Positions 30,488 to 43,016 are shown, counted from the first letter of the stretch. The stretch: DNA of 64,000 bases from Trametes villosa (GCA_002964805.2 PUDQ02000126.1:1-64000); one strand, 5' to 3'. A program made the numbers and translations. Notes: generated by a model not told the origin, from the sequence alone.

Positions 30488-32408
30488 CTAAATCATCGAA
30501 GCCCACGACACACTCTTGAACAAGTTCAACTTGCCTCAGCTTCAGGTGTTCTTCAAGGACATCGATGAGAGCATTAGGGTTGCAGATAGCAACCGCAACC
30601 TCCTCGCTGAGAACCAGCTGACTGCTCACCACACCATATATCAAGTCCTTCACCAATTTGGCAAACCTGTGCATTTGGCTTGCTTCACTTTGGGTTGCTG
30701 CAAGCTACAGGGCTGAACAGCTCAAGTCCTATGGCCTTCAGCTTGCGACGTTGCGGAGCGAGTACATGCTCGCCATCACGGCCGCGTGGACTTGGCTTGA
30801 GGTCGACATCCCGTCGCTCGCCTACGGCCTTTTAGCTAACAAAGGTAAGCACATGTTTTTCTTGGTGAGCATGCATATTAACCATGACGTAGTCAAAGTA
30901 GTCGAGCAGTACAAGTGGCTGTCAAGGCTTCTCAAAGATATCCAGCAGCAGATCTCCACCGACACCGTGTCGCGCATTCCCCTAAGTCCCAGGACTACCT
31001 TCCACTTTGGACACCCCGCGAGTTCACCATTACGTACCAGGGCGCCTTCCTAGTGAGAAGGGACGCATTCACCACGTCCTCGTTGCCCACCTATGCGACA
31101 CGCTGAAGTCATGGCTGGAGTATCCGGATAACCAGGGCCGTCTCCAGGGAGTACTTGTCCGTGCGCTCCTTGACAGCTTCCGCACCCCTGACGTCCTCCT
31201 GCTCCCTGGGGTCTTTGACGCCTTCATGCACGTGCGCGGGACACTGCTTCCCAAGAGCGGCATACGCTCCTCCCGCTTGACCATCGATGCCTTGTCTCCC
31301 TTCCTCGCGGACTTGAACGTGCATCCCCTGGCCCAGCTTGACTCTAAGGAGTCTGCGGTAATGCCTCAAATCTCCGAGCACCTCGAGGTCTTCCGCAAGA
31401 TGTGGCGCGGCATCAGCGGTAGCGGTGACCTTAGCAGCGCAATCTGTGCGTCATTTCCCCTGGTTTATTTATTATCTGCTGACCTTACACTTAGTCTCCC
31501 CCGCATACGCGGTGGACTCTGAGGAATTTGATCACACCATGCAGTCCGCTGCCTCGCGCTTGATTAAATATCTCAAGGAGCTGCTACCTCTGCTCTCATC
31601 CCCTCTGCCTATCCCCCTTACGTCGCTGCAGCAGCGCGTCAACGACAACCTCGACTTCCTCCTCGCTTTCCGGCAGCACGCACCGGAGGCTCGCAACGCC
31701 TTCTCCTCTCATGGCTGCCTTCACCCCAACAACGTCGACAAGCCTGGGGCAATAGCGAGCCTCTGGTGCTGGCGCGCGTTCTTCTACCGCACGCACTTCT
31801 CCTCGGAGTATCCTGAGCACCTCCTTTTCCCCGACGTGGAGGCTTGGGAGGCCCTCTACCAGGAGATATGCACTGACCCTGCCGTGGTCGCCTTCAACCA
31901 GGAGAAGGACCGCTACTTCTGCAACGCGCGCGCGTACAGCCAGGCGACCACTCGTTCCACCAAGAACGCCAGGACGTACTTCGAGGGCGAGCAGCTCTGG
32001 CTTGACTGCTTCGCTGGCCAGGAGCCCGGCTGGCAGATGCGCTACAAGGACACCTTCGACTTCACGCAGCGGAAGGATCGCACGGGTCGCAAGATCTTGC
32101 CGCAGCTTGGGCCTCTGACAGGCATGCTCATCACGGCGGACCTCGTGTACGCGGGCAAGGTAGCGATGCCCTCGACGGGGGAGATGGGTGCCATGGTCCA
32201 TCACTTGGACAAAGGTGCGGACACTTGCCTTCAATCTTTCCGTCTCTTGGACAAGGGCAGCTCTGAGGTGACCACTGTTGCGGTTTTCTCTGAGTTGTAC
32301 ACCCTTGTTTATGACGGACTCACGGACTCTGAGCGCACTGCGATGACATATGACTCTATCATGTTCGAGCATGCCTTGTGTAAGTTCCAGCGGTGTTATG
32401 ACTCCTAG
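30488..32408 (+). pseudogene. Large unnamed transposon-associated gene, frameshifted
   Basis: A long plus-strand gene with strongly protein-like sequence but no domain I can name. Segments in order: LNKFNLPQLQVFFKDI (about 30520), frame change near 30655, LATLRSEYMLAITAAWTWLE, intron GTAAGC (30846 to about 30893), VVEQYKWLSRLLKDI, frame change near 30985, LWTPREFTITYQGAFLVRRD, frame change near 31095, SWLEYPDNQGRLQGVLVRALLD, intron GTGCGT..ACTTAG (about 31447-31496). A long open exon to the stop at 32408 includes SLWCWRAFFYR, FPDVEAWEALYQEI and LGPLTGMLITADLVYAG. Proteins of this style recur in Agaricomycete repeats in my recollection, but that is not verified here. Three frame changes in the 5' half mark it as a decaying gene. 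Confidence 0.55.
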
Positions 32409-32629
32409 GTGTATACTTCTCCCTATAGCTACTATGTAAATATCTGCGGTGCGACTTCTTCTTGACCATGTATAACCTTGCTGTGTACCCAAGCCTGCAT
32501 CTGTACTTTCTGCGCATAATCTATTGCCTTCTGTCTATTTATTCCACCTGATCGCTTGAAATGTTGCTTTCCAGGACGAGGTACAATAGTCATAGAGTGC
32601 AAAGAACCAGCCTACGACACTGACATAGA

Positions 32630-33290
32630 TATATCCTTACTTCCCGCATCCTGATCCTGCAATGTCAATCGCTTCAACCTCTGCCGAGGCTCCTGTGTAA
32701 TGCTCTCGTCCTTATCCCCATAACCAATTTTCCGCTTGAGCTTCTTGAGCGGAGAAACCGTCTGGAGGCTTAACTCCTTGAGCGCCGAAGTGTTGTAGTC
32801 CTGTAAGCGTTGATTAGAATTATATAGGCCCAGAGTATAACAAACCTACGGTAAGAACTGCACGACTCAGGACACAGATTGCACGCAGCTTGGGTAGGAA
32901 TATATATTCGTGTGGCCCAATCTTCAGTGCTGCAAAGGCAACCTGGAGTTCAACCATCGTCCCGGGACAGATGCTCTCCGGTTTGATCAGCTTATAAGAA
33001 CTGGCTGCATTTAGATAGTCACACAAGCCTAAATAATACACAACACACCTGCGTTCATCTGCACCCACACTGTGCTCCCAGTATTCGACCACGTTTTCTT
33101 GCGTATGAATTTGAGTAGTGAGATGAGGCTGCAGAATACCGTACGGGTCAATGACCTCGCTCAAGTTGCCCTTCGGCTTGCCTTCAGCAAACTTGGCTGG
33201 AGTGAAGTACCGGTTCCCAAACTCGAGGGTAAGGCAACCCTCTAGGCGAGAAGGGCTCCAAGTGCGTAGGGTATTTCACTGGAGATGCGT
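32630..33290 (-). pseudogene. Unnamed basidiomycete-type hypothetical protein, fragment
   Basis: Minus-strand exon chain: LTLEFGNRYFTPAKFAEGKP, then DPYGILQPHLTTQIHTQENVVEYWE (about 33160-33080), an intron, ESICPGTMVELQVAFAALK and HEYIFLPKLRAICVLSRAV, an intron near 32860-32800, then a basic tail rich in LKKLKRK (about 32750-32710) and a stop near 32630. The DPxGIL..IHTxENVVxYWE and GxxVEVQ-type patterns look like a hypothetical family common in Agaricomycete genomes; function unknown. The 5' limit is unclear. Confidence 0.45.
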
Positions 33291-33446
33291 GCCAAAGTGC
33301 TGGTAAATGGCAACTACAGCCGCAACTGTGTTGTCGAATGGCTTAGTGCCTAGGCCGCTAACCATCACCGCCTGCCTCAGATTGTTAATCCGGGCTGGGT
33401 TTGAGGGAATCCTAGGTGTATCATCATAATTCACAAATGCATACGC

Positions 33447-34520
33447 TCACAAAATATTCAGGGACACGTACTGGGCTCTCCTCACGGGCGGAAGGTTAGT
33501 CTGGACTAAGAAGCCCTGGACCCTCAATACGAGCTCCTCTGGAGGTGTGGTATGGCCAGGGTGTTGTTGCATCAGCATGAAGAGCCAGCCATCCTTTGGC
33601 AAATGAGAGGTTACTGACCAGGGTGCAACACACAGTATTGCGGAGCACAGCAAAGAGCCAAGTGCTGTTGGTGCTGCGCGTAAGTCCAAGATATACCATG
33701 CGCCCCTGTAGATCCATTCCAATGGGCTGGCAGTTACCGGAATACTGTAGGAATCACAGGTCAGGTCAGAGAGTGAAGGAGTAGAGCACTGATGCCACTG
33801 TGATATGCCAATACCAATTCCTTGGTGGGTTTGGTGAGGATCTTCATTTTTGTTGTGTTGTTGTCAGACTTGAAAAGTCTGTTGAGATTGACAAAGAGCG
33901 AGGACTGGTAAAGATGCTTGACCTGCCTGTTCTCTGAGTAGATGATATACTGGCCTCCTCAATGATGGGGGAGGCAAAGATGGAATATTTTGTTCTGTCC
34001 TTGTGGTACATAGCACCAAATGTATGAGGGCTTAGATGAGGAGAAGGAGGTCTAACTGGGCATAGTTGGAAAGCCAGGAGAAAGGTTGGAAGAGGTAGTG
34101 TGCTGAGAGGGAAGTGGTCACCAGGATATGGTGTGCAAGTTGGTCCTGATATCCCAAGGCACCTGCACTTTTGGGATTGGTGAACATGGGGTACCAAGGG
34201 CTGGTATTGGTGGGATCGTCTATCAGGGCAGGCATGTTGATTTGGAGTGTGTGACCACATAACAGCTGGTTCAAGACTTCCTGGGTGGCATCTTCAATGG
34301 CACCTTGACAGCCCGTCAATAGTGTGGTTAGAGCTGTTCTTCCAGGCGACACTTTGCATGGTAAAGGACCATCCTGGTAGCAATCTTCTGCAAGGAGTTC
34401 ACACAAGTGAAGATGGGATCGTGTTGGAAGTTGCAAGTGGACCTCTTGGAAAGGTGTTGCAGAGGAGAAAACATCTCTTGTTGGCCAGGAGCCACACAAT
34501 CAGCTTGTTGCATGCTTCAT
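33447..34520 (-). pseudogene. Decayed unnamed gene
   Basis: Minus-strand protein-like segments in changing frames: FQHDPIFTCVNSLQKIATRM, TGCQGAIEDATQEVLNQLLCG, ALGYQDQLAHHILVTTSLSAH (34480-34070), HLYQSSLFVNLNRLF (about 33900), then GRMVYLGLTRSTNSTWLFAVL and PPEELVLRVQGFLVQTNLPP (33720-33450). Frames change several times and no domain was recognised. It may form one gene with 32630-33290 or be a separate transposon-associated relic. Confidence 0.35.
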
Positions 34521-35269
34521 ATAAGCAGGCCAGTGACTAAGTCTTCATTAGAAGCTGAAATAGGGCCTACTTGTTGGACCACATGAATCACAATGTGGTA
34601 AGGCAAGCTGAGACAATGGGGCGAAATTTCATATTTGATGGGCTATACACATGTCAAGTACAACTTCTGAGTGTTACAGAACAAAAAGCACCCGTAGGCC
34701 GTAAATGATGCGTGACGGAACGGCCACTCCCCCCGGCTGAGGGGAAGGATAAAAATATACTTCCTATTCTTGCAGTTTTGCGCCACATTGAAAGAAGACA
34801 CATTGCAATACGTCTGCATAGGTAGTTTAGCATATTCATGCTATATAGTATTGAGAATCTTACTGCTTCAAATGACTTCCACTTGGAAGCAGATGCCTTG
34901 CCGCAGGGCACAGTCAGAACAAGTAGCGTCTAGTGATAGGTGTGCAGGTGTGCGTAGTGGTTATGGATCATCTTTCGATGTGGTAGCATACCTTGAGGTG
35001 GTTTCTGGAAAGCTTCATAGTGGTTTATGCAAAAATTCAATAGTTGTGTAGTTGTGGGGGGAGGAGAAAGGAATTGGGTTCGTTTGAACACTCGTAAACA
35101 ACACGTATATCATTACATAATATCATTCGTCAGCGAACATCAAATCAAGCTATTCTGTGATAAGCACCCATGTGCATGCCTTACACCCACACTTCATTCC
35201 TTGGAATTGGCTGAGGTGGCGGACACCCGTGCGCCTCACCTCACAAGTTCTTTGGGTAATTTGTTTAGC
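34521..35269. other. No gene recognised
   Basis: No supported exon chain on either strand. It separates the decayed minus-strand gene from the copia element. Confidence 0.4.
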
Positions 35270-35344
35270 AGCTCAACTTGGACCACAGTGTTGTCTGTCA
35301 CATTGAGCCCCAGCTGTCACTCTCAGCAGCATCAGGCTCCAACA
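35270..35344 (-). repeat. Terminal repeat at the 3' side of the copia element
   Basis: Read on the minus strand it starts TGTTGGAGCCTGATGCTGCT just after the end of the copia coding region, as a 3' LTR would. The similar sequence on the other side of the element (39167-39245) is in the opposite orientation, so this is not a normal LTR pair. Confidence 0.45.
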
Positions 35345-35399
35345 GGAGAGCCCAACATAATAGATAACATTGTCAATCACCCATATGAAGCATGCAAGC

Positions 35400-38300
35400 C
35401 GGTGCAGCTACAGTACTGGCCATCATCGCACTAGGTATCTGAGCAGTGGGCACAAAGTCAGGAGCAATCTTGCCAGCCTCAACCGTGTTGCGCAGTCAGT
35501 AGAAGTGCAGGTCAAGGTGCTTCATCCTCCCATGGTGCTCTGGGTTCTTCGCCACAGAGATCGCAGACTGGTTGTCAATGCAAAGGGAGGATGCACCGTC
35601 GGGTGGGGCCTCAAACTCAGAGAGCATGTTGCGCACCCAGGGTGGAGACGGAGTAGGCGATGTCTGGGCAAGTGCAGGTCGCCAGGTACATGAGAGCACC
35701 GCTCAAGGACGTCGAGGACGTACTGGCGCTGTGAGAGCGCCACAGAGCGGTTGGGATGGTCCCAGATGATCTCGATGCCCAGGAGGTAGGATGTGGAGCC
35801 CAGGTCGCGCAGCTTGAAGTGCTGGGACAGCTGGGAGACGACGGAGTCGATGGAGGACTGAGAGTTGGAGACAATGGTGATATCGTTGACGTAAATAGAC
35901 ATAAAGATCCGGATGCCGTCTCGCTCAAAGACGTACATGGCAGCGTCAGAGCGCACCCGGCAGAAGCCCAGCTCCTGAAATGCAGTGTGCAGCTTCTTGT
36001 TCCACATCCGAGCGCTCTGCTTCAAGCCGTAGAGCGACTTAAGCAGGTGCAGGACCTCGCCCCACTGGCTCTGGGTGAACGCAGGGGGCGGCTTCATGTA
36101 CAGCTCCTCATCGAGGTCGCCGTTGATGAAGGCATGGGAGATGTAGATGGAGCGCATGTGGAGGTCCTGGAGCGCTGCCTGAGCAAGGATGAGGCGGATG
36201 GAGGACATGCGGATGGTGGGGGCGAAGATCTCCGTGTACTCGAAGCCTGGGCGCTGGGAGAAGCCCTTGGCAACGAGGCGGGCCTTGTAGCGCTCGATGG
36301 AGCCGTCTGCCTTGCGCTTCAAGCGGAAGACCCACTTGCAGCCAATTGCCCGCTTGCCCGGGGAAAGTGCAGTGACTTCCCATGTGCTGTTGGAGCGATG
36401 CGCTGCCAGCTCCTCGTCCATTGCCTTGCGCCACTCGTCCGCGTCAGGACGGCACATGGCCTCCTTGTACGTCAAGGGATCAGCCTCAAAAACGAAGAGT
36501 GCGCACTCCTCATCATCATCGAGCTCAGAACAAGCAAAGATGAAGTTGACAGCTTCCTCGACGTCCTCATCCTCATCCTCAGAGTCCGCAATCGCAGGTG
36601 TGGGCTCGCGGGCGTGCCAGATGGACCCTGACGCGACGGGAGAGTCTGGGGGCGACTGGAGCGGCGAGGGGGTCTCTGGGATGGAGTCGAGGGGAGGATG
36701 CTGGTGGCGCACAGAATGGTCGACAGGAGGAGGAGATGGAGATGGAGCTGCAGAGGGTGCAGGTTCAGGCCAGGGAAGAACCGCTCATCAAACTCAGTGC
36801 ATTCACTGATGACAGTGCACTTCGTTGTGGGGTTGTAGAGCTTCCAGCCCTTGTAGCCCTCCGGGTACCCAATAAAGACGCACTTCTCCATGTGAGGGGA
36901 CAGGCCTTGTCGCTTGTCACGCTGGACGTGGACGTAGGCCGTGCAGCCCCAAACACGGAGGTGGGACACGTCCGGTTTGCGACCATACCAGAGCTCGTAG
37001 GGTGTAGCATCTGGGCAGGCAGAGGAGTACGAGCGGTTGAGCACATGGACCAGCAAGAGGACGGCCTCTCCCCAGAACGTCTGAGGGAGTCCTGACTCTG
37101 CCAGCATGGCTGTAACCCCGTCCGACAGCATCCGGTTGGTGCGCTCAGCGACACCGTTCTGCTGGGGACGGTTCCGGACAGAGTGCTGACGCTCAATGCC
37201 GTGGTCCACACAGAAGTCGATGAACTCCTGGGACATGTACTCCCCGCCCTTGTTGTCACGCAGGGCCTTGACCGGCGAGCCAGTCTGCGTCTCCACCCAC
37301 GTGCAGTAGGCCTTGAACGCGCCAAACACGTCGGACTTCCTCTTGAGCAGGAAGAGAGCCCGGAAATGCGAATGGTCGTCCACAAAGATGACCCAGTAGC
37401 GGAACCCCTGGTGGGTCTGCTTCCACAAAGCGCCCTTCAGGTCGGAGTGGACAAGGACACCCCGGGAGGGCGCACGATGCGACAAGGAGGGGAAGGGGTT
37501 GGTGTGCATCTTGCCAGCAAGACAAGGCTCGCAGATGGGATCTGGGCACGCCGTCGACCTGAGCACGATCCCAGTGACCAGGCCCTTGTCGAGCAGCGTC
37601 CTAACGCTGTCTGGGGTGCAGTGGGCAAAGCGACGGTGCCAGAGCACAAGATCCATGGGAAGCGTCGAAGCGAGCTGAGCTAGCTCTGCTGCAGGGGGAT
37701 CTGGAGTGATGGTGGTGCCGGCAAGGAGGGCGGTGTTGCGCTCGTTGATGGGGGCGCAGAAGAGCGTCCTGCCGTCGAGGGCGAAGTCCATACGCGCAGA
37801 GGAGATGGAGACGGTGAAACGGCGGTGTTTGGTCAAGAACAGGACGGACAGGAGGTTGTTTCTAAGCGCAGGGACATGCAGAACCCTCGTGAACTCGACG
37901 TCTCGGCCCTCTCTCCCCCCAACCAGCGGTCTGAAGACGACCGAGCCCACCCCGGACGAGTAGACAACCTGGTTGTCCGCCAGACGGATCGGAATGCGCA
38001 GAGGCTCGTAGTTGCGAAGCCAGTGACAATGGGGAGTCATATGAGACGTGGCCCCTGTGTCTGCATTCCAATCGATGTCAGCATTGAGCTGGAGAGGAGA
38101 TAGAGCGTCCCCAGGGTCAGGGAGACGGAGACTTGCGCTGCCAGCGAACTCCTGGATGGAGGAGGTGGTGGGGGACACGTCCTGGGCCTTGTTCGCGCTC
38201 TCAGCGCGCGGCTTGCGCGGTTCCTGGGCCTGCTTCTGCGCGCGCTGGAACTTGAAGCACTGGGACATGGTGTGACCGTCCCAATGGCAGAATCGGCACT

Positions 38301-38955
38301 TGGAGCGAGGGGAGTGCGTCGCAGAGGCAGAGAGGGTGGTGGACGACGCCAAGGACATCTCAGAGGTGTGGGAGCGGTTGATCTCGTGGTTCTAGAAGGC
38401 AGAGACGATGGTGGCCTTGCTGAGCTTGTCCTGGAGCAGGAGAGCGTCGATGAGGGAGGTGTACTGGTCGGGGAGGGCCCCGATGAGCGCCATCGACTGC
38501 AGCTCGTCGTCGAGGTCCTTCAGGGTGAAGTTCTGGGGGCGGAGATTCTGGATGGAGCGCGTGGACTCCTCAACGCGAGCAGAAAGCGAGGAGAGGGACT
38601 CATCCTCGCTTTTCCGGATGGAGAAGAGGGTGTTGTAGGCGTTGAAGCGTGCCCCAGGGCGACGGACGACGTGGGCAGCCTCCAGCTTCTTCCAGATCTC
38701 GACAGGATCGTCCTCAGAGCCAGCAAAGTGGATTCGCTGCTCAGGGTCCACAGCAAGGAAGATCTCACCGGCAGCCTTCTCCTCACGCCTCAGCCACTCC
38801 TTCTGCTTCTCCTCGTCCTCGGAGGGCATAGACTCGGTCCCCTTGACCAGAGACCAGAGGCCATGCTTCATCAGCCAGGCCCTCATCTCTCCGCTCCATT
38901 GGGGGTAGTTGGACGACGAGAGGGGCTTGAAACTTGGGGTGGAGGACGACGACAT
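35400..38955 (-). pseudogene. Ty1/copia gag-pol, inactivated
   Basis: Gag begins at ATG 38955 (MSSSSTPSFKPL). An in-frame TAG at 38392 separates it from the rest. Then a CCHC zinc knuckle (CRFCHWDGHTMSQC, about 38300), protease DTG in WNADTGATSHMT (about 38070), integrase HHCC region (WHRRFAH..CEPCLAGK) and integrase core (VHSDLKG, LRDNKGGEY, NGVAERTNR). A frameshift near 36770 precedes reverse transcriptase (WVFRLKRKADG, YKARLVAKGF, SHAFINGDL). The RT has IYISHAF where copia elements normally carry an Asp, and YVND in place of YVDD. RNase H has a frameshift near 35710 and a deletion between IAYSVST and WVRNMLSEF, then DNQSAISVAKNPEH, a stop in place of the residue after KHLDLHFY, and a tail to about 35400. 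The element cannot reverse-transcribe itself. Confidence 0.92.
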
Positions 38956-39154
38956 GGTGCGAGAGCGGTGGGCGGAAGCGCGAGCGACGACGACGAGATT
39001 TGGGATCAGGAGAGATCCAGTGAAAATTTTCGCTCAGATAGGGGCTGGAAAGCACAGAGAGAGGAGGGGGTGACTCTTGAAGGAAGATCAGAGCGCAGAT
39101 GGGGCTGGATGGCAAGCAGAGAGCAGGGAGTCGAGCAGGGGCAGTCAGAGCGCA

Positions 39155-39166
39155 GGGCTCATAACC
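39155..39166 (-). other. Likely primer binding site of the copia element
   Basis: Minus-strand GGTTATGAGCCC lies between the gag leader and the flanking repeat at 39167. It resembles the GGTTATCAGAGC-type sites that copia elements use with initiator-Met tRNA. No tRNA comparison could be run. Confidence 0.4.
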
Positions 39167-39350
39167 TTTTAGAGCCTGATGCTGCTGAGAGCGAAGGCTG
39201 GGGCTCAAGTTGACAGACAACAAACTGTGGTCCAAGTTGAGCTGCTGAGGAAGGCAGAAGACGAGGACCGCAGGGAGGACGAGGCATGGGCCAAATATCC
39301 GACAACAAAAGCATTAAGTAAGCGAGCTATGGAGGAAACGAAATAAGCTT
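39167..39350 (+). repeat. Repeat flanking the copia 5' side
   Basis: Starts AGAGCCTGATGCTGCTGAGA on the plus strand. It is similar for ~200 bp to 30054-30270 (same orientation) and for ~80 bp to 35270-35344 (inverted). One frame reads VVQVELLRKAEDEDRREDE and AKYPTTKALSKRAMEETK. It could be a captured gene exon or an LTR-derived piece. Confidence 0.45.
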
Positions 39351-40289
39351 TGTGAAGTGTTCAGTAGGAAAACCCAGAAGGTAGAGAGCTCAATTCCAGC
39401 TGGTGCCGGCGCATTTCTCGGCGCCGGTGCCTAAGAATTCTAGAATGCAAAGGAAGCACCGCGCGCGAGCGCTGCGCAAAGTTTGAAGTCAACCGGACGC
39501 AAAGAACACAAAGAATCACCACTTTCAACAAAGTGTGCCAAGGAGTCAGACTTTGAGGATGAGTGAGTTGAACATTTATACCACCTCACGCAGGTACTAA
39601 CCGTTTTCCATGAAGGATCTCTCCACTTAAGTCCACTAAGTCCAAGGCCGCCGCTGCCAAGAGTGCGAAGGCCCCAGAGTGCGTCTATCCCTACTCCCTT
39701 TCCTGCTGCAAATATACTGACCATCACCTGTAGCTCTGGGTCACAGTTCTTCTTGCATGAGACCGACGACGAGGACAAGTACTAGGCTATTCTTACCAGT
39801 ATTGTACGGTCCCTTACAGTGTGCGCCTTCAGCATCATCTTTTTGCTGGCCATGTCCCTGAGCTGCTGCCCGTCATGTATGTCATCTCCGCAATATATGT
39901 TCTGCATCACATGTTTAAGTCATATTCAGGAAGGAGGACATCAACATGGAGGCCACAGACAGGTACATTCTCCTCGTTCTCTCCAAAACCATATGGTGAT
40001 CTACACAATAGGTCAACCTACAATAGCGACGACGGGGACATTAGCGACGAGGCCAACAATGCGGAAGCCACCGCAATGCAGGGTCTTGTTGCCGACATCG
40101 GCAGCAAGCTGTCCCTGGACAGTGACGGCCCCGAGGTTGTTGATGCTACCCTCAAGGACACGTATGAGGGCTTGCCAGTAGTGCGGTGTGTACAGCTCTC
40201 CCACCTGCACGAGGCACATGTGGCTCACAACATATCAGATACTGCAATGCTTTCACTAGGGACAGTGCAGCCATCAACAGCGTCCCCTA
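39351..40289 (+). other. Gene fragments, unrecognised
   Basis: 39351-39540 continues the repeat shared with 30.3 kb. 39630-39785 reads KSKAAAAKSAKAPE, a possible intron, then GSQFFLHETDDEDKY and a stop. 40018-40200 has an acidic open segment (NSDDGDISDEANNAEA, DSDGPEVVDATLKDTYEGLP) typical of N-terminal parts of transposase genes. None could be assigned to a family. Confidence 0.3.
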
Positions 40290-43016
40290 TACCGACTTGG
40301 GGGAAGAGGGCCAATACTGACATATCCAATTGATGAGATGTTAAAGAGTATTTCAATCATTTATGAACACCTCTCAGTGCACTCAATACTCACTATACAT
40401 CATTACAGTGTATAGATCTGACAACACTATGTTGATTTGAATCTGCTTGTTTTCCAGATGTAATTGTGTCTGATAATAGTTACCCCAACTATAGAGCAAA
40501 TTTACTGCCTCATGGACTGGACAAGCAATGTACATGGGAAACTGCACTGATTGAGTTAATACACATCTTACTTGCAGCAATTGTCTCATTACAGGATAGC
40601 CCAAACAGCAATGCTAGCATCTGATCTGATTTTTGTGTATGTCATCAAAGAAATTCTTCGATATTTTTATCATACATCAACACTTCTTTGCACAATTAAT
40701 AGCTACTGTAATTATTCCATCATCTGAATTGGACCACAGAGCTCCACATCATGTTTGTTTGAATCTGCCTGATTTCCGGATTTAACAGCACCAGATGATT
40801 TTACTTGAGACTATTAACCAAATTTACTGCCTTATGGACTGGACAAGCAATGTACACAGAGACTGCATTGATTGAATCAATATGTATGTGACTTGCAGCA
40901 ATTGTCTTGTTACAGGATAGCCACTACAAAATTATTAGCAGCTGACCTGATTGTTCTGTATCTCATTGAAGATATATATCAGCATTGCTTCCTGATGGTT
41001 GGGCATCAGCATAGATGGGCTGTCTCTATTGCTCATATCTCCATATAGCAAGAGATGTTCAAACACCAGTATTGCTCTCAAGCAAGTTGGGTTATTGTGT
41101 GTTCTAAGATCAATCACATAAGCCATGGCAGTCACCAGCAAATAGTGATTCCAAGTCTGAGGAGATGTCACAGAGCTGGAGTTTGTGTGCATGAACTGAA
41201 TAAAGCTTCTCACAGTGATGCAGTCTCAAACCATAGATATCTCACATGGGTGTTACCAAAGCCAGCTTAACATATCAAACAGCCTGGGTGGCAATATACA
41301 TTCAAGGTAGCTAGTGAGTTTAGTAGCTATAGATCTAAGCTACCGATAATTAAATAGTTACTTGGGTACATAAACAGCTACACGACTGTGATTCACCGAC
41401 CTTTCTTCCTATCTCTACTATCAACCATAGCTCATGACTACTTTGATGCAAGGACATTCTCATATACATCTTATCTGCAAGACTACTTGTGGTAACAGGA
41501 GTTACTTACATATATAGGGGGTGATCCAACATTGCCAGATTTGGAGAGAAGACCGGAAGGAAACGGTGAGTAGAAGAACAGTGGCCAGCCGAACGGGCAG
41601 AGAAGGGAACACATTGGCTTGAGGCAGTCATCCCGCACTTCGCACGCAGTTTGCAGCTTGTACGTTTCCTTGCTATGGTCACCAACGGAGCACCTCGCTT
41701 GCTGTATGATAGGCCGGTATGACCAGTTCCAGCGAAAGATGTTGTTGTACGTTCCATTACTTTTACGATGTACGATAGGTGACCAGGCTCCTCTTCTCCT
41801 GCGCAGAATGGCCGAAACGTGTCGGGAAGTCTTTACTTTGTACATTAGTCTTGTATGTTGTGTATAGCGATGATCCGACAAATGCAGGGAGCTTGCGACA
41901 CAGATGTGCGTTTTGGTTGGCTGGAACCTGCTCAGCGACACTCAGGTAGTCCGCGGCGCGGCGCGGCCAAGGACGCAAGTCCGAGGCGGTCGCAACACGG
42001 ATTCTATCAGCAAGCCTCCAATTGTTATCCTCTCCTGTTTATCCGCATGCTGCACGCGCAGTTTGTAGTAGTATTCTCTCTTATTCAGCTCGCGTGCACG
42101 GCATTGCAGCGCATTGCAACACCAACGCTCTCTGTCCTCCAGGTTTTTGGCCACAGTGATTCCAGTTTTTGCTCAAAATACAGGTGCAGTATACCATTAG
42201 GAAGGCATTCTTGAGGGCTATCTAATGGTGGTTTTTAATGCTGACTTGAATCATCACTGCTGCTGGTATGTGATACAAGAGCACTTATAAGCACCCAATG
42301 AGAGACAGTGAGCAATGTATGGCCCATACCTCCTTCAATTTGTATCTAAAATGCATTTGTTATATACCATCAGGAGGCTGGTTTCAAGCTCTAACTAATT
42401 AGGGTACATCCTCTCATGGTTATGCACAATTTGATGTCTTATCATTGAATGAGCAGCCAGAGAGGCATTGACTGTAATACTGTGTTGTAAAGACCTCAGT
42501 ATATATGAAGATACAGTGTAAGATGTTGGTACAGTTACCAATCGAGCTGTTGGAGCAAGATCACACCTCAGTGTATTGTGACTGAAGTATGGTCGTGAAC
42601 AACAATGATGTTATGTCACCATTATTGCCATACTCCTGATATGTAATCAATGTGTATACCCCTTATCAAAGCATTAGTAGCATACCTTGTGGCTTCAAAT
42701 AGTGATGGGGAGTGTGATTGCCTGTGCTGTGTCACCTAGGGTTACACAGGCGCCCACCATAGAGCATTAGAGTGAGGCTAGCAAGCAGTCAGGGTGGCTG
42801 TGTGCATGATCTAGTCTCTAACCCTAGATTTTCTAATGGGCTGTGACCCTAACCCCAAGTCTGTATGTGGAAGATCTATATGGCGCCTATTTCAAATCTA
42901 ATGATTTGTTAGCTGAGATTGAAAATATTTTCCCACGGGGTCGACTTTTCGTGTCGCGAGTTAGCGGGGAGCTCACCCCATAAGAAACGATTTCTTCGTT
43001 CCTCATCAATCGTAAA
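40290..43016 (-). repeat. AT-rich non-coding repeat, copy 4 (minus)
   Basis: The inverted right-end block (CTTGGGGGAAGAGGGCC, then CCAATTGATGAG) is at about 40298-40337 and the inverted left end (CCTCATCAATCGTAA) finishes at 43016. 42720-43016 is nearly identical to 48165-48450. A more GC-rich stretch at 41500-42150 carries minus-strand frames (such as RLMYKVKTSRHVSAILRRRR) of unknown origin. No supported gene. Confidence 0.65.

Noticed and set aside
30288..30674. Minus-strand 128-codon ORF at the start of the 30.5-kb gene
   Set aside because: The plus-strand reading continues in similar style into the clear downstream exons; the minus frame is taken as a shadow, with some doubt.
35756..39213. 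Long plus-strand open frames opposite the copia gene (291, 166 and 313 codons)
   Set aside because: Antisense shadows of the GC-rich gag-pol; no domain.
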